The position numbers and the translations under genes were made by a program. From Polyodon spathula (Eukaryota; Chordata; Actinopteri; Acipenseriformes; Polyodontidae), in the NCBI RefSeq assembly GCF_017654505.1, contig NC_054559.1:9946281-10010280 (forward strand): a stretch of DNA of 64,000 bases. The letters are read 5' to 3'. Below the pieces are notes generated by a model. The model saw only the letters and a list, made by a program, of their open reading frames with translations. It made no database searches and was not told where the DNA came from. Positions 21,480 through 39,358 of this stretch are shown here, one piece after another (position 1 is the stretch's first letter; every line of letters begins with the position of its first letter).

Positions 21480-21700
21480 TTTCTTCACTCACTAACGTCC
21501 CCTCCTCCTCTTTCCCACAGGAAGAGAATACAATCTGCTCATCGACCACTTCCTCTCACCAGCACAAAACCCAAAATGGGTGATCCACCAGCGGTTACAA
21601 ATAAAGTACTAACAGTGTTCTCAATTGAGCAGTTACAAGATAAGCCAATGTAAAACCAACATATAAAAGGCAGGATCCTCTTATATCACGAAGACATGGA
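21480..21700 (-). promoter_or_regulatory. Possible TNRC6A promoter region
   Basis: Immediately upstream of exon 1 on the minus strand are an ETS-like GGAAGTG (near 21550) and a CCAAT box in reverse orientation (21645-21649). There is no convincing TATA box at the right distance and no CpG island. This is position-based inference. Confidence 0.3.
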
Positions 21701-24700
21701 AGTTATAAGAATTAATTTGCTGCCCCAGTATTGTACAATTTCTGTATTAGTAAAAGTACTGTAAATGTAACCTGGAAAAATAAAATAAAAAAGGCAGGTA
21801 CAGATACGTTTTTGTGCCCGCTTATTTCGATTGTCAGAAGGTTTAGAGGACCATTCTAGAGTTACTGCATGATAAGCGCATCAACAATCAAATTATGGGT
21901 TCGAATAAGCAACACATGCACTCAAAACTGGCCCTGCCATGGGCTTGGTAAGTTTGGACAGTACACAAACACATGTATTCCAAGGTTATTTTTCCACTTG
22001 ACACAAAAGTTAACACCTTCTCCATATAAACATCACTGCCTGTCTCTTACAACTAATTTAGAATTTCGTGGTAAACCACCATGCTAACAAAAAACAACAA
22101 AATAGGCTCAATCTTTTTATCCACCTTGATGAAAGGTCATCATGATGTGATGCATTTTCACGCCAGGGAAGGGCCAAAAATCAGAATGAAGCTGTGTATT
22201 TTACACTTAAACTACTGTGAATTAGCCTCTTTCACGACTAACAATGGTACACACATACATGCTAACAGTGCCTATATGGCCTGGACAGTCCCAATTTCCT
22301 AGCAGATCTCCTTTGTCCTGATGCATATGCATTCTGATATTTATCCTTGGAAATCCTACAAAGCTACTCTAGGGCATTTGTTCTCTCGCGCCATACCGTT
22401 TTTTTTTTCTCTCTCTAGCGGCTGCTGACCCTCGTGCTCTGCACTGTCTGGCAGGGATTGTGTTCACATGACCAGATCGCAGTTTACTGACATGTCATAT
22501 CCAGTAATATTCCTCACTACTGCTGCAACAGATTTGATAGAATGAAAATGGAATTTATCAAAGCAAAAATAAATAAACAAAGTACTTGTTTAACAGTGAC
22601 TGGAGTACATATGTTTGTATTTATTCTGAGGGAGGGGGTTAAGTCTATTACTTATATGATAATGAGTGAGTGTATGTGTGTTTTTATGTGTATGCCAGAA
22701 CACTCCCCCACCCCCACCAGACCAGTTCAGAGCAATTTGGGTTTACTTAGCAACCATGCCCAACTCAAACACTTCATATTCCTTCATAACAAGGACACAC
22801 TGGAGTTCTGAGGGTGGGTGAAACATCAAGGGGAACTGATGTGACACTTGAAATACAGCTAAACCAATGTGTGGATGATACAAAAGGAGGAAGAGTTGAT
22901 TGCACCATCTTAAGAATGAAATGGTTACAAATTGTGAAATAAGTGGTGACTATTTAAATATGGTGAGTTTAATGTTTTTCTTTTTCTTTGCATTGGCCAA
23001 AATATTTCAAACATTCTTAGCTTGGTTGCCATAACACAGGGTTGTGGTAAACTGTGGAGGTATTGTGGAAAGCCTGGCACTTGTGTTTAAACTACTGGTC
23101 TAGGGGGAGTGGAATTTCCATTAATGTGCTGCCAAGCTGGAACCTTTCAAGAGTGCTATATTCATTAAAAGAAAAAATAGGAGAAAACCAAATAAAAGAC
23201 ATAGATGAGAACCATGGAACTGGTGGAAGAAATCCCTATTTGCTGATTCAAAACGAAAGCTGTTATCCGATGTCGATCTAGAACAATTCTCTGTTTAAAA
23301 AAAAGAAAAAAAAAGTAGTCTGAGCAACGGAAATGTATTAGTCAGTTTAAAAAGGCACAGTCCTGATTTAGGAAATTACATTTCAAAATGTATTCCCTCA
23401 ACAATTGCAACCAGGTACCACTGAAGTGCGGCAGTGTTATATGATATGCTATCACAGTGTAGTGTATGTATCAATTCTAGGTGAGCTGCAGGGTAAGTGA
23501 GAAGTAAAGGTCCTCAGTGGCAGCGCTCACACTTGGCTATCTCAATAAGTGTGATCTCACTTGGCTGCTCAGCCATGGACGGCTTTCTCCTGTGGCAGGC
23601 AAAACAGAGGGAGTCTGTTAGACCTAAATGAATATCAACTGAGCTGTCGGACCAAAAGAAAATTGACTGCATGTGAACCAAACATGGAACTTGAAAAAGC
23701 TAATACAGTATTTAGTGCAATCAGCTCAGTCATGTCAAGGAAACTGGCAAGGGGAAACACTTATCTAGTCAATACCCATACAGTAACTTACTTACATAAC
23801 ACTAAAATAGCAAATCTTGCTTTGAATGGCCCTGGTAAGAAATCGGTGATTTGAACTGCTAAACTAAAAAAACAAACAAAAAAACTAACAAACAAAAAAA
23901 CACTTATTAATATTGCATGGCACAGGAACTCAAAGCTTAATAATCACAACATTGCTGTAATTTAAAATTTGGACACCAATCAGCCAATTATGCATATTTT
24001 CAGTGAATGCTAAAAGGAAGCATTTTTTATTTATATTAAAAAGGCACAACTGTATATTGCATGTAAACAGCCTTGCTGGTTTCCCAGGTAACAGTAATTG
24101 AGTGTTACAGTGGGAAGAAAGCCAATCACGTAACTTTGCTATCGCCCACCTGATATGAGTAAATGAGAGCATTAGGTATTTTTGTACTTTAATAGGCTGA
24201 TTAAAATCTTTCTGGCCACAACATACCTAGATGAGTAAATGCTATTTTTTATTACTGATTGTTTAGACTCCTGGCACTACAAGGGCAAACAAATCCTGAG
24301 ATCACGTGACACATCCTGTAATTTGTATTGAAAGACTAGCCTAGGCACTGTTTGTTATTTGCATGACAGTGAAAGGCAATTGAGCTCCAGGTCTGCCATC
24401 TTTAGAAGAACCTCTGGGGAGAGTGAAAGGGGAGGGAGACAAAGTAACAAGCCATGTGAACATCCCCTACAAGCTTCTTCTTGTCTGAGTAAACCCCAGC
24501 CAACTGTAATCTGAGCTGTAGGGGGGCAAGAGGTAAAGCCACCAAACCAACAGAGAGTGAACTATTAACACAATAAAAAGAAGCTTGTTTATTTAAAGGT
24601 GTAGCTAGCACATTAGATTTATTTAGAAGAGACCGCATTAGAGCACAATCTACCCATAAACAATTGTACTGCCAAAACTATTGTAACAATATTTGTGTAT

Positions 24701-27134
24701 GTTTATATGGGAACCTTTTGATCTAGTAAAACGTTGCTTACAGCATATGTATCATTAAAATCTAAATATCATTCAATGAAGTGTTGTTTCATATCGGGGG
24801 GGGGGGGGGGGCAGCACACCCTCCCATACAGCACTCAAACAGTTAAACCTGCAACAATATCCCAAATGCTATAAATATTGTGCAGACCCTTGTCTGGAAT
24901 TTGCTTACAATTAAGTTCTATGCTGAAAAAGGAAACAAAGGATTTACACAACAATTTAACTAGCCCAGAATTGTGCTAACATTTTGAAGATAAACAATCA
25001 TTTCTGCCCTAGTTAGCAGGCAGTGTTGTAATAAATCGGCCCATTGTGCTTAGCACAACCCTTATTTCTCCTTACAGTGTGAACCTCACACCAGCAGCTC
25101 TGAGATTAAAAGGTCTTGTGTCAAATGTGCTGTTTATTACCCCAACACTGTTGCAGGTTTAACAGTATGTTTCTGCCAGGGAGAAAAATAAAAGCCTGCT
25201 CCGATTAGGTTGTAACTCTATCAATTACTCACTTGCTTAGAAAGGGCTTACAGCAGTCTTTTAGTGAAGCCCATATTTAACTCTTATGCTGTTTTACCCC
25301 TAATCCACAGATCAATGACCCAAATATGTCTATATAGATTAAAAACTTCACAGAGCTTGCCTATGTATGCATTGGTGTATGCATATAGTAAATGCACACA
25401 CAGCATAGGCAAAATACATTAAAAATGGCATGGTCTCATCTTTTATTTTGATCCAGATTACTATTACCTCATTTGTACCATCTCCAGAGTACTTTGGTTT
25501 GATGCACAGTAAGTCTGTCGTTAAGAGGGCAACTTATCAGCCGATCCTATAAATAGCTGAAGTGCAAAAGAGTTCAAAGAACACTGGCAGCTTGGACTAT
25601 TACAGTAATTACTAGTGAACAATTATTGTGTTGTGTGCTTCTCTCAGAGGAACCCTCTTACATCACCCACAGGCAGCAGCAGCGGTGGCTTTTAGATATC
25701 ATCATTTTTGATCTGTGCATCCAAAATCTATTTAGATGCGCACACACACAAAACAAACAGCCAACATGTTTTCTATATGGAAGCAGATCTATGCTGACAG
25801 AACATGCTGTAGTGCTGCCTCCCCTGCTTCTGCTAAGATGCCTTCTACAGGGCTAAACAATACCAGAGCAGGTTTAGGTGTTTTTCATTCAATATTCAAA
25901 ATGTTAATTTTTAAAGGCATTGATTCTAAAACCTTTTCAAACTGAATTAATATTTACCTCTAAGTCTAATAAAGTATTAGTATTAAACTGACTAACTGAG
26001 TGCATCATTGTTAAAGCTGCTGCACCACTCAGTTGTTAAATGAACAGTACTGGGTCTGAAATATGTGATTATAAAAAGAGGAGCAGTTAATGAAAACCGG
26101 GATGGATTTTATACAATGCAGCTATCTCTAACACTACAGATTAAAGGCGTGATGATGTAGATTATTTTCTTGTGGTTTCTTTCAATCAAGGCTACCCTAT
26201 ATACTAGTCTGACAGTGCAGACCCACAGTTTTGTGAGGCATGGTGACATTCTCTGTAATTTGTGCATGGGAATTGATAATATGGAATGGAATGGTTGTAA
26301 CTGCTATGCAATAGGAGTCTTATTTCCATCTTTAAAATATAAACACACATTGGCGGTGGCATTTCGCTCTTCCGGACAAACAATACGCAAGACAAAATAC
26401 GTCTTTTTGCCGTCATATAATACAAATCAAAACAATAAACACATACATGTATATACACAAAGGGGCGGATACCCTGCCACATACACCTCCCTTTGTGCGC
26501 ACCACACATGGCCTCAATGCCCACCTCCCCCCTTAAAATCCCCAAAGTCTCAGGCCAAGAACAGGGACTTCAATTGGTCCACGGCTGGTAATCTTGGCAG
26601 CGGAAAAGCTTAATAACCAGCATGCTTATCAATTGTTGTATTTCTTCTCGTTTACCTCTCCTTACTCTGTTCACTACTCCCTGAACACTCTCTTTCCTGT
26701 GCGGCGAAACTGCAGCTCTTATTTTGCTGACCATGGGATCAACTAGCTATCAATTATTGTACTATCCCTCGGTCACCTTTTGCACGGGTTTACTATGGAT
26801 GTGTGACTGTCAGCTAAGTGTCAGCTAACTTACTGGATGATCAGTCACGTATTCCCATGAGGTATTTAAAATATAAACACACAATGAAGGCGGCTTCTCG
26901 CTCATCCGGCCAAACAATAACTTGCTATAGCAATATAAAGCACCCCAACTGTCTCCAAACACAGAATATTGTACTTATTGTATTGATATACTTTATAAAC
27001 ATTCGCTTGGCAGATAGGTACATTCATAGGTTAGGTTGAAGGGGTCTAATGGCACAGAGAAATCCTAAGGATCAAGAATCCGGTTGCTTATTCACCAGTC
27101 ACAAACACACATTGCAAGTGATATGATTCAATCA

Positions 27135-27137
<3 letters not shown>
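21701..27137. other. Region upstream of TNRC6A, no genes seen
   Basis: Presumed intergenic DNA. It contains a 16-G run at 24796-24811 and a pair of diverged 55-bp direct repeats (26331-26385 and 26865-26919). ORFs here are short, overlap on both strands and resemble nothing I know. Balanced, motif-rich patches (for example 25060-25260) could be conserved non-coding elements, but that cannot be judged without alignment. Confidence 0.35.
26331..26919 (+). repeat. Pair of diverged 55-bp direct repeats
   Basis: Both copies begin TTTAAAATATAAACACACA and end TCCGG(A/C)CAAACAATA, with a G/C-rich middle (GGCGGTGGC versus AAGGCGGCT). By eye 47 of 55 positions agree. They are about 530 bases apart and could be the ends or subrepeats of an unrecognised element. 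Confidence 0.5.

Positions 27138-27204
<67 letters not shown>
27138..27204. repeat. (ATT)n microsatellite, first tract
   Basis: An uninterrupted TTA/ATT trinucleotide repeat of about 22 units. Confidence 0.97.
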
Positions 27205-27206
<2 letters not shown>

Positions 27207-27486
27207 AAACCACACACTTCTTGGTCACCTGTTTCTGGCAATTCCCAGTCAGGCTATAATTAGCTTTCCCAGCATTTCTATGATCCATTCTCTGGCTACC
27301 ATATGCAGTATATCTGAGACGCTGGGAACCAACAAAGTACAAGAAGCTTGACAACATGCGAACTGAAGCTGTGCAGCTAAATTGCTATGCATAGTCTTTA
27401 TGCATTACATTTAAATATCATGCTTAATTCATATTTTTTCAATGCATTAAGCACAGTATGCAGCTTATCTGGAGCACTGCCTTCAA

Positions 27487-27487
<1 letters not shown>

Positions 27488-27531
<44 letters not shown>
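27488..27531. repeat. (ATT)n microsatellite, second tract
   Basis: About 14 units of ATT. Together with the tract 280 bases to the left, it is the only long trinucleotide repeat pair of this kind in the window. Confidence 0.97.
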
Positions 27532-32324
<4,793 letters not shown>

Positions 32325-32762
32325 TACAGTGCAGGATGCGCTCTATAGCCTGGAGATCGCCGGTTCGAGTCCAGGCTATTCCAATATATACAATTGGCCA
32401 AGCACCGCCCTGGTGGGGAGGGCTTAGGTCAGCCAGGGTGTCCTAGTTTAACCGCGCACCAGCAACCCCTGTAGCCTGTCTGGGTGCCTGCGGGCCTGTG
32501 TGCCCAGCTGCCCAGAGCTGCGTGGTCCTCCGATGCTGTAGCTCTGAGGTGGCTGCATGGTGGGCCTGCTGAGTGAAAAGAAGTGGACGGCTGATGGCAC
32601 ACGTTTCGGAGGATGCGTGTGTCCGTCTTTGTCTCTCCCGAGTCAGCGCGGGGGTGGCAGCGGTGAACCGGGTTGAAATGAAAAAATGAAAAAATTATAA
32701 TAATTGGGAAGAAAATTAGAACAAAATAATTGGCGATTCCAAATTCATAAAAAAAAAAAATT
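32325..32762 (+). repeat. tRNA-derived SINE with intact B box, ~440 bp
   Basis: The head contains an exact Pol III B box GGTTCGAGTCC at 32362-32372, about 35-40 bases into the element, with a tRNA-like AGCCTGGAGATCGCC before it. The GC-rich body contains TTTCGGAGGATGCGTGTGTCC and TCTCCCGAGTCAGCGCGGGG. It ends in an AT-rich tail with an A-run and a partial duplicate of the left flank (ATAATTAC-like). The composition (GC-rich body in AT-rich surroundings) and A-rich tail are typical of a SINE. I believe the family is common in non-teleost ray-finned fish, but I cannot confirm a name. Confidence 0.75.
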
Positions 32763-35748
32763 ATACAATTACAAAATAAATAAATAAATACCTTCACATA
32801 TAAACATGACTTCATTAGGAATCTGGTTTAAGAATTAAAGGGGGGGTTTCCTTGTAGGTGTAAGATATATGTGTGATTTAAACCTCAGAGAAGAAATTAA
32901 AAAAAGAAAAAGAAAACAAGAAGATTTCTATAAGTTATACTCCAGAATTTACAGCAGGGGATTTAATTGGTATTTGTGGCTCAATTAGGATTTGAATTAA
33001 ATAAAAGAAAGTCTGGGGCTGTTTCATAAAGCTTGTTTCTAGAAAAAAAAAAAAAAAAAAAAAAAAGATTACCGTTATCGCCATCTTAAATCTTTGTGAG
33101 ATTTATGTTTTTCGTTCACAGATTATGCTTTCTGTGGCAGTATATAGTCTCAGTTGGGTAGATAATACATCTTGCTAATCAAAAATGAAAGAAACAGATA
33201 TCACTCGCCACAACCTATTATAAATGTCATGCTTCTTTCTCCCTGACTGCAGCACGCAATATCAGGCAAAGACAGAAGGAAGAAGAAAAAAACAGCTATA
33301 AAAATACCAAGTTAGTTAAACTAATTTAATCTCAGTAGCCCACACAAGGTCATTTTTCTACAGGTCAAATAAGGGTTTTCAAAATACTGTAGCTGTAATT
33401 CAGTCAGAACAGAAATGCTTTCAAATATCTAGTATGAAGATAGTTAACATTTGAAATTCAAGTAAATTATGGTTCGGATAGAATGTTTATCATTTCTATA
33501 GAATTACCACTCTGCTCTTTTGGCATGCCTTAGAACTTGACAGATAGACAATGGAACTGCATATGGAATTCTTGAGTCATGCTAATTACACAGTAAATGA
33601 ACACAATGCAAAAGTACTCATTTAAAACAGTCACCTGTTTATCAAAACACTTCAACACCACAGAATAAGTGGCATAGATTCCAATTTAATTATGAGTGAA
33701 ACCAATATGATTTCCTAATGAATTTCAATTAAACAATCATCACTACATTATATATTCCAGACAAATTCATATGAAATGATCCTCATTCAAGAGAACAGTC
33801 ACTCATTATAAAGTGTCAACAGTAATATCTTGGCAATTCTTTCTAAGGGATTAATGTAAAACTGCCTTATTCTCAAGCACTCTGTTAAAACACAAATGTA
33901 AAAACAAGGCTACTATGTATAGCTCCTATTTTTATGAGGCATGCATATGCAGGTATTCGGTATATATTTAGCTTTTTAGCATACTGTTTCAGTAGCATAG
34001 TATACTACAGTAAACACACTTAAATGCTGTATAGTAAAGGGTAATAATGGATTCTTGCCGGACCAGAAGAACAGTTTGCATAGTAAATTTGCAATGTAGT
34101 CTTATAATACAGACATATTAGTAAGAGTAATTATAGTATACCATTTTATAACAGGTCTTTGTGGAGAATGCTCCTTGTCCCCAAACACAACTGGAATACA
34201 CAGGCTTAAATCCGTCTGATTCTCAACCCGCGTCCTGTGGAGAAACCCCCCATTCAAAGTTAAAACCTCTCTCTGACAACCATCTCTGGTGCCGTGATTA
34301 ACTTTTTCCAGTAGCTTTGTAGTGCATACATCCAAAGTATCACAATCACAGCAAAGACTAATATACTTATCGAAAGCGCTTTGACATAACAACATCTCAG
34401 ATACTATTGGAGAACAATGGATCTACAGCCCTCATGGCGATTGGAGGGTAGAGAAAAGGTAGAGCCTAGTACAGCAGATATAAACAGACAGACCGACTGA
34501 AAGTATTTCCAGATTCAAAAGGTCATGCAGCCTGCTTATTCTACGGGTACAGAGTTCATTTTGTTGCAGGTTTTGTGTAGTGCTTTTATTTGGGGCTCAA
34601 AGTTATTTTTTACCAATTGCATACTGTATGTAAGTTCTATGCGGTAGTGCTTTGGCTAAAAACTTTATTCTCCTGTTCAAAGAAAAGCAAATCTAATTTC
34701 AGTGGTGCCAACTTGTTACCCTATTTGCATGTGATAATTGGAAAGTGGCACAGTTCTGAAGGTTTTTTTTTTTTTTTTTTTTTTTTTTAAGTTCAGGGAC
34801 TTAAGCTTGACAAGGAGTCAGTCAGCGTTTTCTCTGTGTGTCTGACACCTGGCAGTGCCATCTGTCTCAGAGATTGCAGCTTCAATCCCAGTCCGCACAG
34901 ATAATGAAACCAGGTAACAGTGGAGCTTCACAGCTGCTAGAGACTCATGTCACTCAGTCAGGTGGAAACAAACACACACTCTGTCCTGTTCACTTAAGGG
35001 GCAGATTATACAAAGGAAGATCAAGAAAGTGAATCTGTTGGGGCCTGTGTTTTAAGAAGAAGATATGCATTGTGTTTTGTAATGTATCTGTGCAAGAGAT
35101 AATCAAGTAAGATCATTGAAGGGTCTGAAATGCTACGGAAACTGGAACACCGTTCCTGTTGGTTCTTGTTGGTTATCCAGAACAGCGTCATAGAGCTGGA
35201 GACATTTAGCAATACATTTTACTGTAAAATACCAGTAATTAACAGCACAGCCATATATGCTATTTAATTTAATGTACTGAACCACCTTAAATATTTCATT
35301 CCCAAGCTGAAAAGCCACACAACTACCAGCAACGAATATTTTGAAACAGTGCTGGAATTACCAATTTTAAATATTACAAACAGGATGCGGAAGCCAATTC
35401 CCATCACAACCAATAATTCTTTGAGTGAGAAAGAGATTTGGTTATTTTCATTGAGGACTGAAGAGTGCCCAAACCACAACCCCCCCAAACAAACTGCAGT
35501 AAAACAAGCTGTTAATCTATGATAGTCAAATGTCTACTAAATCTATAGCCATTATTTTAAAGAGATAGCAACCACTACCACTAGTGGAAACATCCACACA
35601 ATAAGGGAGACACTGATAGTATGCCAGTGTGTTTAGAAATCTAAACAAGATACAATAAAAGACTTGAAATCATTAAAATCCCCACGCTTTGTTCTCCTTA
35701 TCAAGAGAAACTGAAGTTGATTGAAGGTGGAAAGGCTTGGGTGTTGAA

Positions 35749-35751
<3 letters not shown>
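32763..35751. other. Intergenic DNA, no genes seen
   Basis: Contains an A-run near 33043-33066 and a T-run at about 34761-34788. A minus-strand ORF at 34102-34395 has a coding-like look but no recognisable domain or splice support. The stretch 34830-35030 is motif-rich and could be regulatory. Confidence 0.3.

Positions 35752-35785
<34 letters not shown>
35752..35785. repeat. (GA)17 microsatellite
   Basis: An uninterrupted GA dinucleotide repeat. Confidence 0.95.
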
Positions 35786-35787
<2 letters not shown>

Positions 35788-37664
35788 AGCACAGTCCCTG
35801 GAGTGTAAATTAGTTTTATAACCGTGTGCTGCTGTGGCTGTCAGAGGCTGGGTGTTTTCCCCAGATGGCGCACAGACAAGGGCTTTGTAAGCCTGAAACC
35901 TAGACTCAGAGCGAGCCGAGCAGCAGATAAATTAGATAGACGTGTGGGGACATTTTTTATAAAGGTTATCGTTAAAAAGAGAGAAGAGCCTTTGCTGAAT
36001 ACCTAATGAAATAGAAGTTACGAAAGAGAAGAGCTTCAATCCGAAAGCTTTCTACAACTTTAAAGCTTTCTGTAGCTTTAAAACACTGTCACTGGGGAGA
36101 CTTGGACCCAAATGAACAAGACTGGGATGATAATTAAAAGAAGACTGGAGTTCAAATTGAAAGAAGGCTGCTATATAAAGAGAAAAGCAACACGCTTTCT
36201 GCCCCCAGGATTTGTGTGGTTTTATAAATCTCACCATTCTACTGCTGTGTAAGGCAATCAACGCTGTGCCCTTTAGAGCAGGATGGAACATCAATACACT
36301 CTATACACTACATAAACACATACACCGCCATACACTGCGATTTTCCACCCATACCCAGATCTGAACCAGGTCTGAGCAGTGTCATTCTAAATGTCCTATA
36401 CAAGCACATCCAGGTGTGTGTTCTGCCATACTGTCTGTGTAGACTGGGGAAGGGCAGGGAATATAACATGGGCATATCCTGGCATCCTAGCATGATCCTT
36501 GTGCTTTCATTGGCATGGGAACAGGGATTTTGATGTGTTTCACTGAGCTACCCTGAGCTAGGCTCTGAAAGAAGAGTTGCAGCCTCTCCACTCCCCATGG
36601 ACACTCTGTATTGTTCATGGTCATTACGGCATAGTGCACACACAAAGAGAAGCAGTAATGTCCCGTGTAATGGGGGTCACTAGCCGGCCTTTGTGCTGCT
36701 TTTGTGGTTCACCACAATAAGTGATTACCTAATTTATCTCCACTGTCGGGCTGCAAAAGGCCACAAGTATGGCACTTGCGGTCGTTATGGATAAGCAAAT
36801 CTCTGTACAATACTTATAATTACAAAGGTTTGGACCTTTATTAAGTATATATTTTTTTTAATTAAGTGGTAAAGCTATAGAATAATTGGTTGGAATAGAA
36901 ACGTAATTACATATGAGACAATGTATGCTTTCCAGTTGAAATCCGAGGATGTACTCATTAGCTATTCAAATTCCATTTTTTAATACGCTTATTATACCCC
37001 TTATTGATACTGTACAACCACTTGCTGGAAAGTGCATAAATAACAAACCATCATCGCAATAAACAACCCAAAATATTATTTAGAATCATCAACAGGCATT
37101 TACTGCTACACAAACACAAATATTGTAATGACTCCTTCTAGGTAGGACAGGGTCAAATCAAGCACGCTAGCATCTAGCCAGCTCGATCAGCAATGGCGGT
37201 GTGCTGTCATGAAAAGCCAAGATGACAATAACCTAAGTAAGCAGCAGCAGCTCCCTTGGTGATGAAGGGCATGTCAGTAACCAAAACTATAATACACTGC
37301 TGCAACTAACATTGCACTTGGAGCAGGCACTGAATAAAGGATGCTAAACTTAGAGCACAGTAAGTGCCAGCTACAGGGCTGTTTGGTCACACCACTGCTA
37401 CAACTATTCCCTTCAGTGTCCTCCTGTCATCCATATTTCAATAATTATACCTGCATGACAACTGGCCTGGCTAGAATAACAGGGACATCTCAATAGGGTT
37501 TCCCAGCAGGGATCATTTAAAACAAAAAACAAAAAACAAAAAAAACAAATTTTCAATGCAATAGTATTAGTCGAATGTTAGCATTAGTTTGGAAATAATA
37601 TGAGTACCTAATCTACAGCAGATTCTGCATAAGCTATTCATCTGGCAAACATAATACCAAGCTT

Positions 37665-37696
<32 letters not shown>

Positions 37697-39246
37697 TGGA
37701 ATATTGAGTATTAAAATATATATCAGCTGTAAACGGAGACTGGATTTGAAAAGGAACGGAATAGCAGGATAAGATAAAAACAGGCCTGCCTCGACTCACT
37801 CTGGCATTAAAAATAAAAACAGGGAAATGCCGAGACTAGTGACTGGAAGGCCGCGTAGGGAAATAAGTTTCAATGGGAACTTAGAAGCTGGTTTAATCCT
37901 GTGGAATGTAGATACACATGCTTCCATTGCAAGGAGGTTTACTTTCAAGTGGAACAGTACAATGAACGGCATTGGAAATCTACACTTATCTAGGCAAGGT
38001 TTATTTTCCTATAACTGTGACTCCCTAAATGCAGCCTTCGTGCGTTTTATCTGTATACGTTGAGGAAACAAATTCAATGTGCTTCTGGGTGGGTTAAACC
38101 CTGTGCTCACGCAAGACAGACGGCTAATTCAGATGGCCCATGTTGGCTAACCGTTTGGAAAGTGTTTATAATGAGTGGGATAAATACAAAATACTTAAAA
38201 ATGATTGGGGGGTGTGGGTGGGGTGGAGGGGGTAGGGTTAACTTGTATTTAGGTGTTTTGAACACACAACGCAAACTGATCTGTTAGCAGTCTCCGTTAC
38301 AAAATTACAGCCTCAAATATTATTTGATGCATGTAGACAGTTACTGTAAGCCCGGTGCAGGCCAGAAAAAATCTGAATGCTGGGGAACAGGTAATGGTAA
38401 AGGTTCTCGACTTGCTTCTTAGAGCTCATTGTGTTTAATGTGCTGAGAGACATGGCTGCCCTGGGTAGTTCTAATAACCTTGATTATTTGCACATTTTAT
38501 GTTTTATCAGCATGTTACTGAGGGATGATGCCGTATAGTGGATTTGTAAGCTGTCTTTAGGCAGCAGGGCTTCCATCTTTGGTCTTTTTTTAATCAGTAC
38601 TATCGGAAATGCAGTATTCAGCTAACAAAAAAAGAATGCTCAAAATATTAAGGTTACAGCCTTAATCACCCCTTTAAGGTTACTTTAATGTATCTTTATT
38701 TATAATAAAGGAATCCGGCAACAACTCATGAATTGATATATATCTGAATATCTGAAAAAAGTTGCTTAAACAATGGTGCGGTATTTAAATCAAAATCGTT
38801 TCTTTAATTTCCCTGACTGAAAAAAAAAGACTGTGTTAGGCTATTGGGACAAAATCTTTTTACACTGTGGTTTCTAGTTTTCTGTTTCCAAGTTCATGGT
38901 CTTTTTTGTCACCACCTTTTCCTGTGATACTTGACCTTTCCCAAGTGACTTCATTTTGAGAGGAGTCACCGAGCCATGGACAGAAGCACCTGAGTCTGTT
39001 ACCAACATACGTGACAATGCTGCACAGGCACACTGATAAAAATGGTGTTATGTCTCTGTGATGGGTCCTATAATTTGTGTTATTATTATAATTTTTTACT
39101 GTTGTTTAATTATAATTATTGTTTTTTTCATTATTTGTGATTGTATTACTGTGTTTTGGATCAGCAGGTAGGAGGTTAAATTCCTCTCTGCCAAATACAT
39201 GTGAGAATGTGGCTGGAGCCTTAATTGGCTAATTAAATATGTATAA
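35786..39246. other. Intergenic DNA with a short (ATA)n tract, no genes seen
   Basis: An ATA repeat runs from about 37670 to 37695. The stretch 36600-36790 has balanced composition and homeodomain-like TAATT/ATTA motifs and might be a conserved non-coding element (inference only). No coding exon was identified. Confidence 0.3.
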
Positions 39247-39248
39247 TT

Positions 39249-39284
<36 letters not shown>

Positions 39285-39296
39285 ATATATATTATA

Positions 39297-39357
<61 letters not shown>

Positions 39358-39358
39358 C
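39247..39358. repeat. (TA)n microsatellite, ~110 bp
   Basis: An imperfect AT dinucleotide repeat with a few AT-to-TA register changes. Confidence 0.95.

Noticed and set aside
26170..26613. 147-codon plus-strand ORF with an overlapping minus-strand ORF
   Set aside because: Spans one of the 55-bp direct repeats and has no recognisable motif. Both strands are open, which fits chance.
27088..27357. ORF with a poly-Asn run
   Set aside because: Translation of the (ATT)n microsatellite on the minus strand, with no gene context.
32362..32372. Possible tRNA gene from the exact B box
   Set aside because: No cloverleaf can be closed around it. The following GC-rich body and A-rich tail show a SINE instead.
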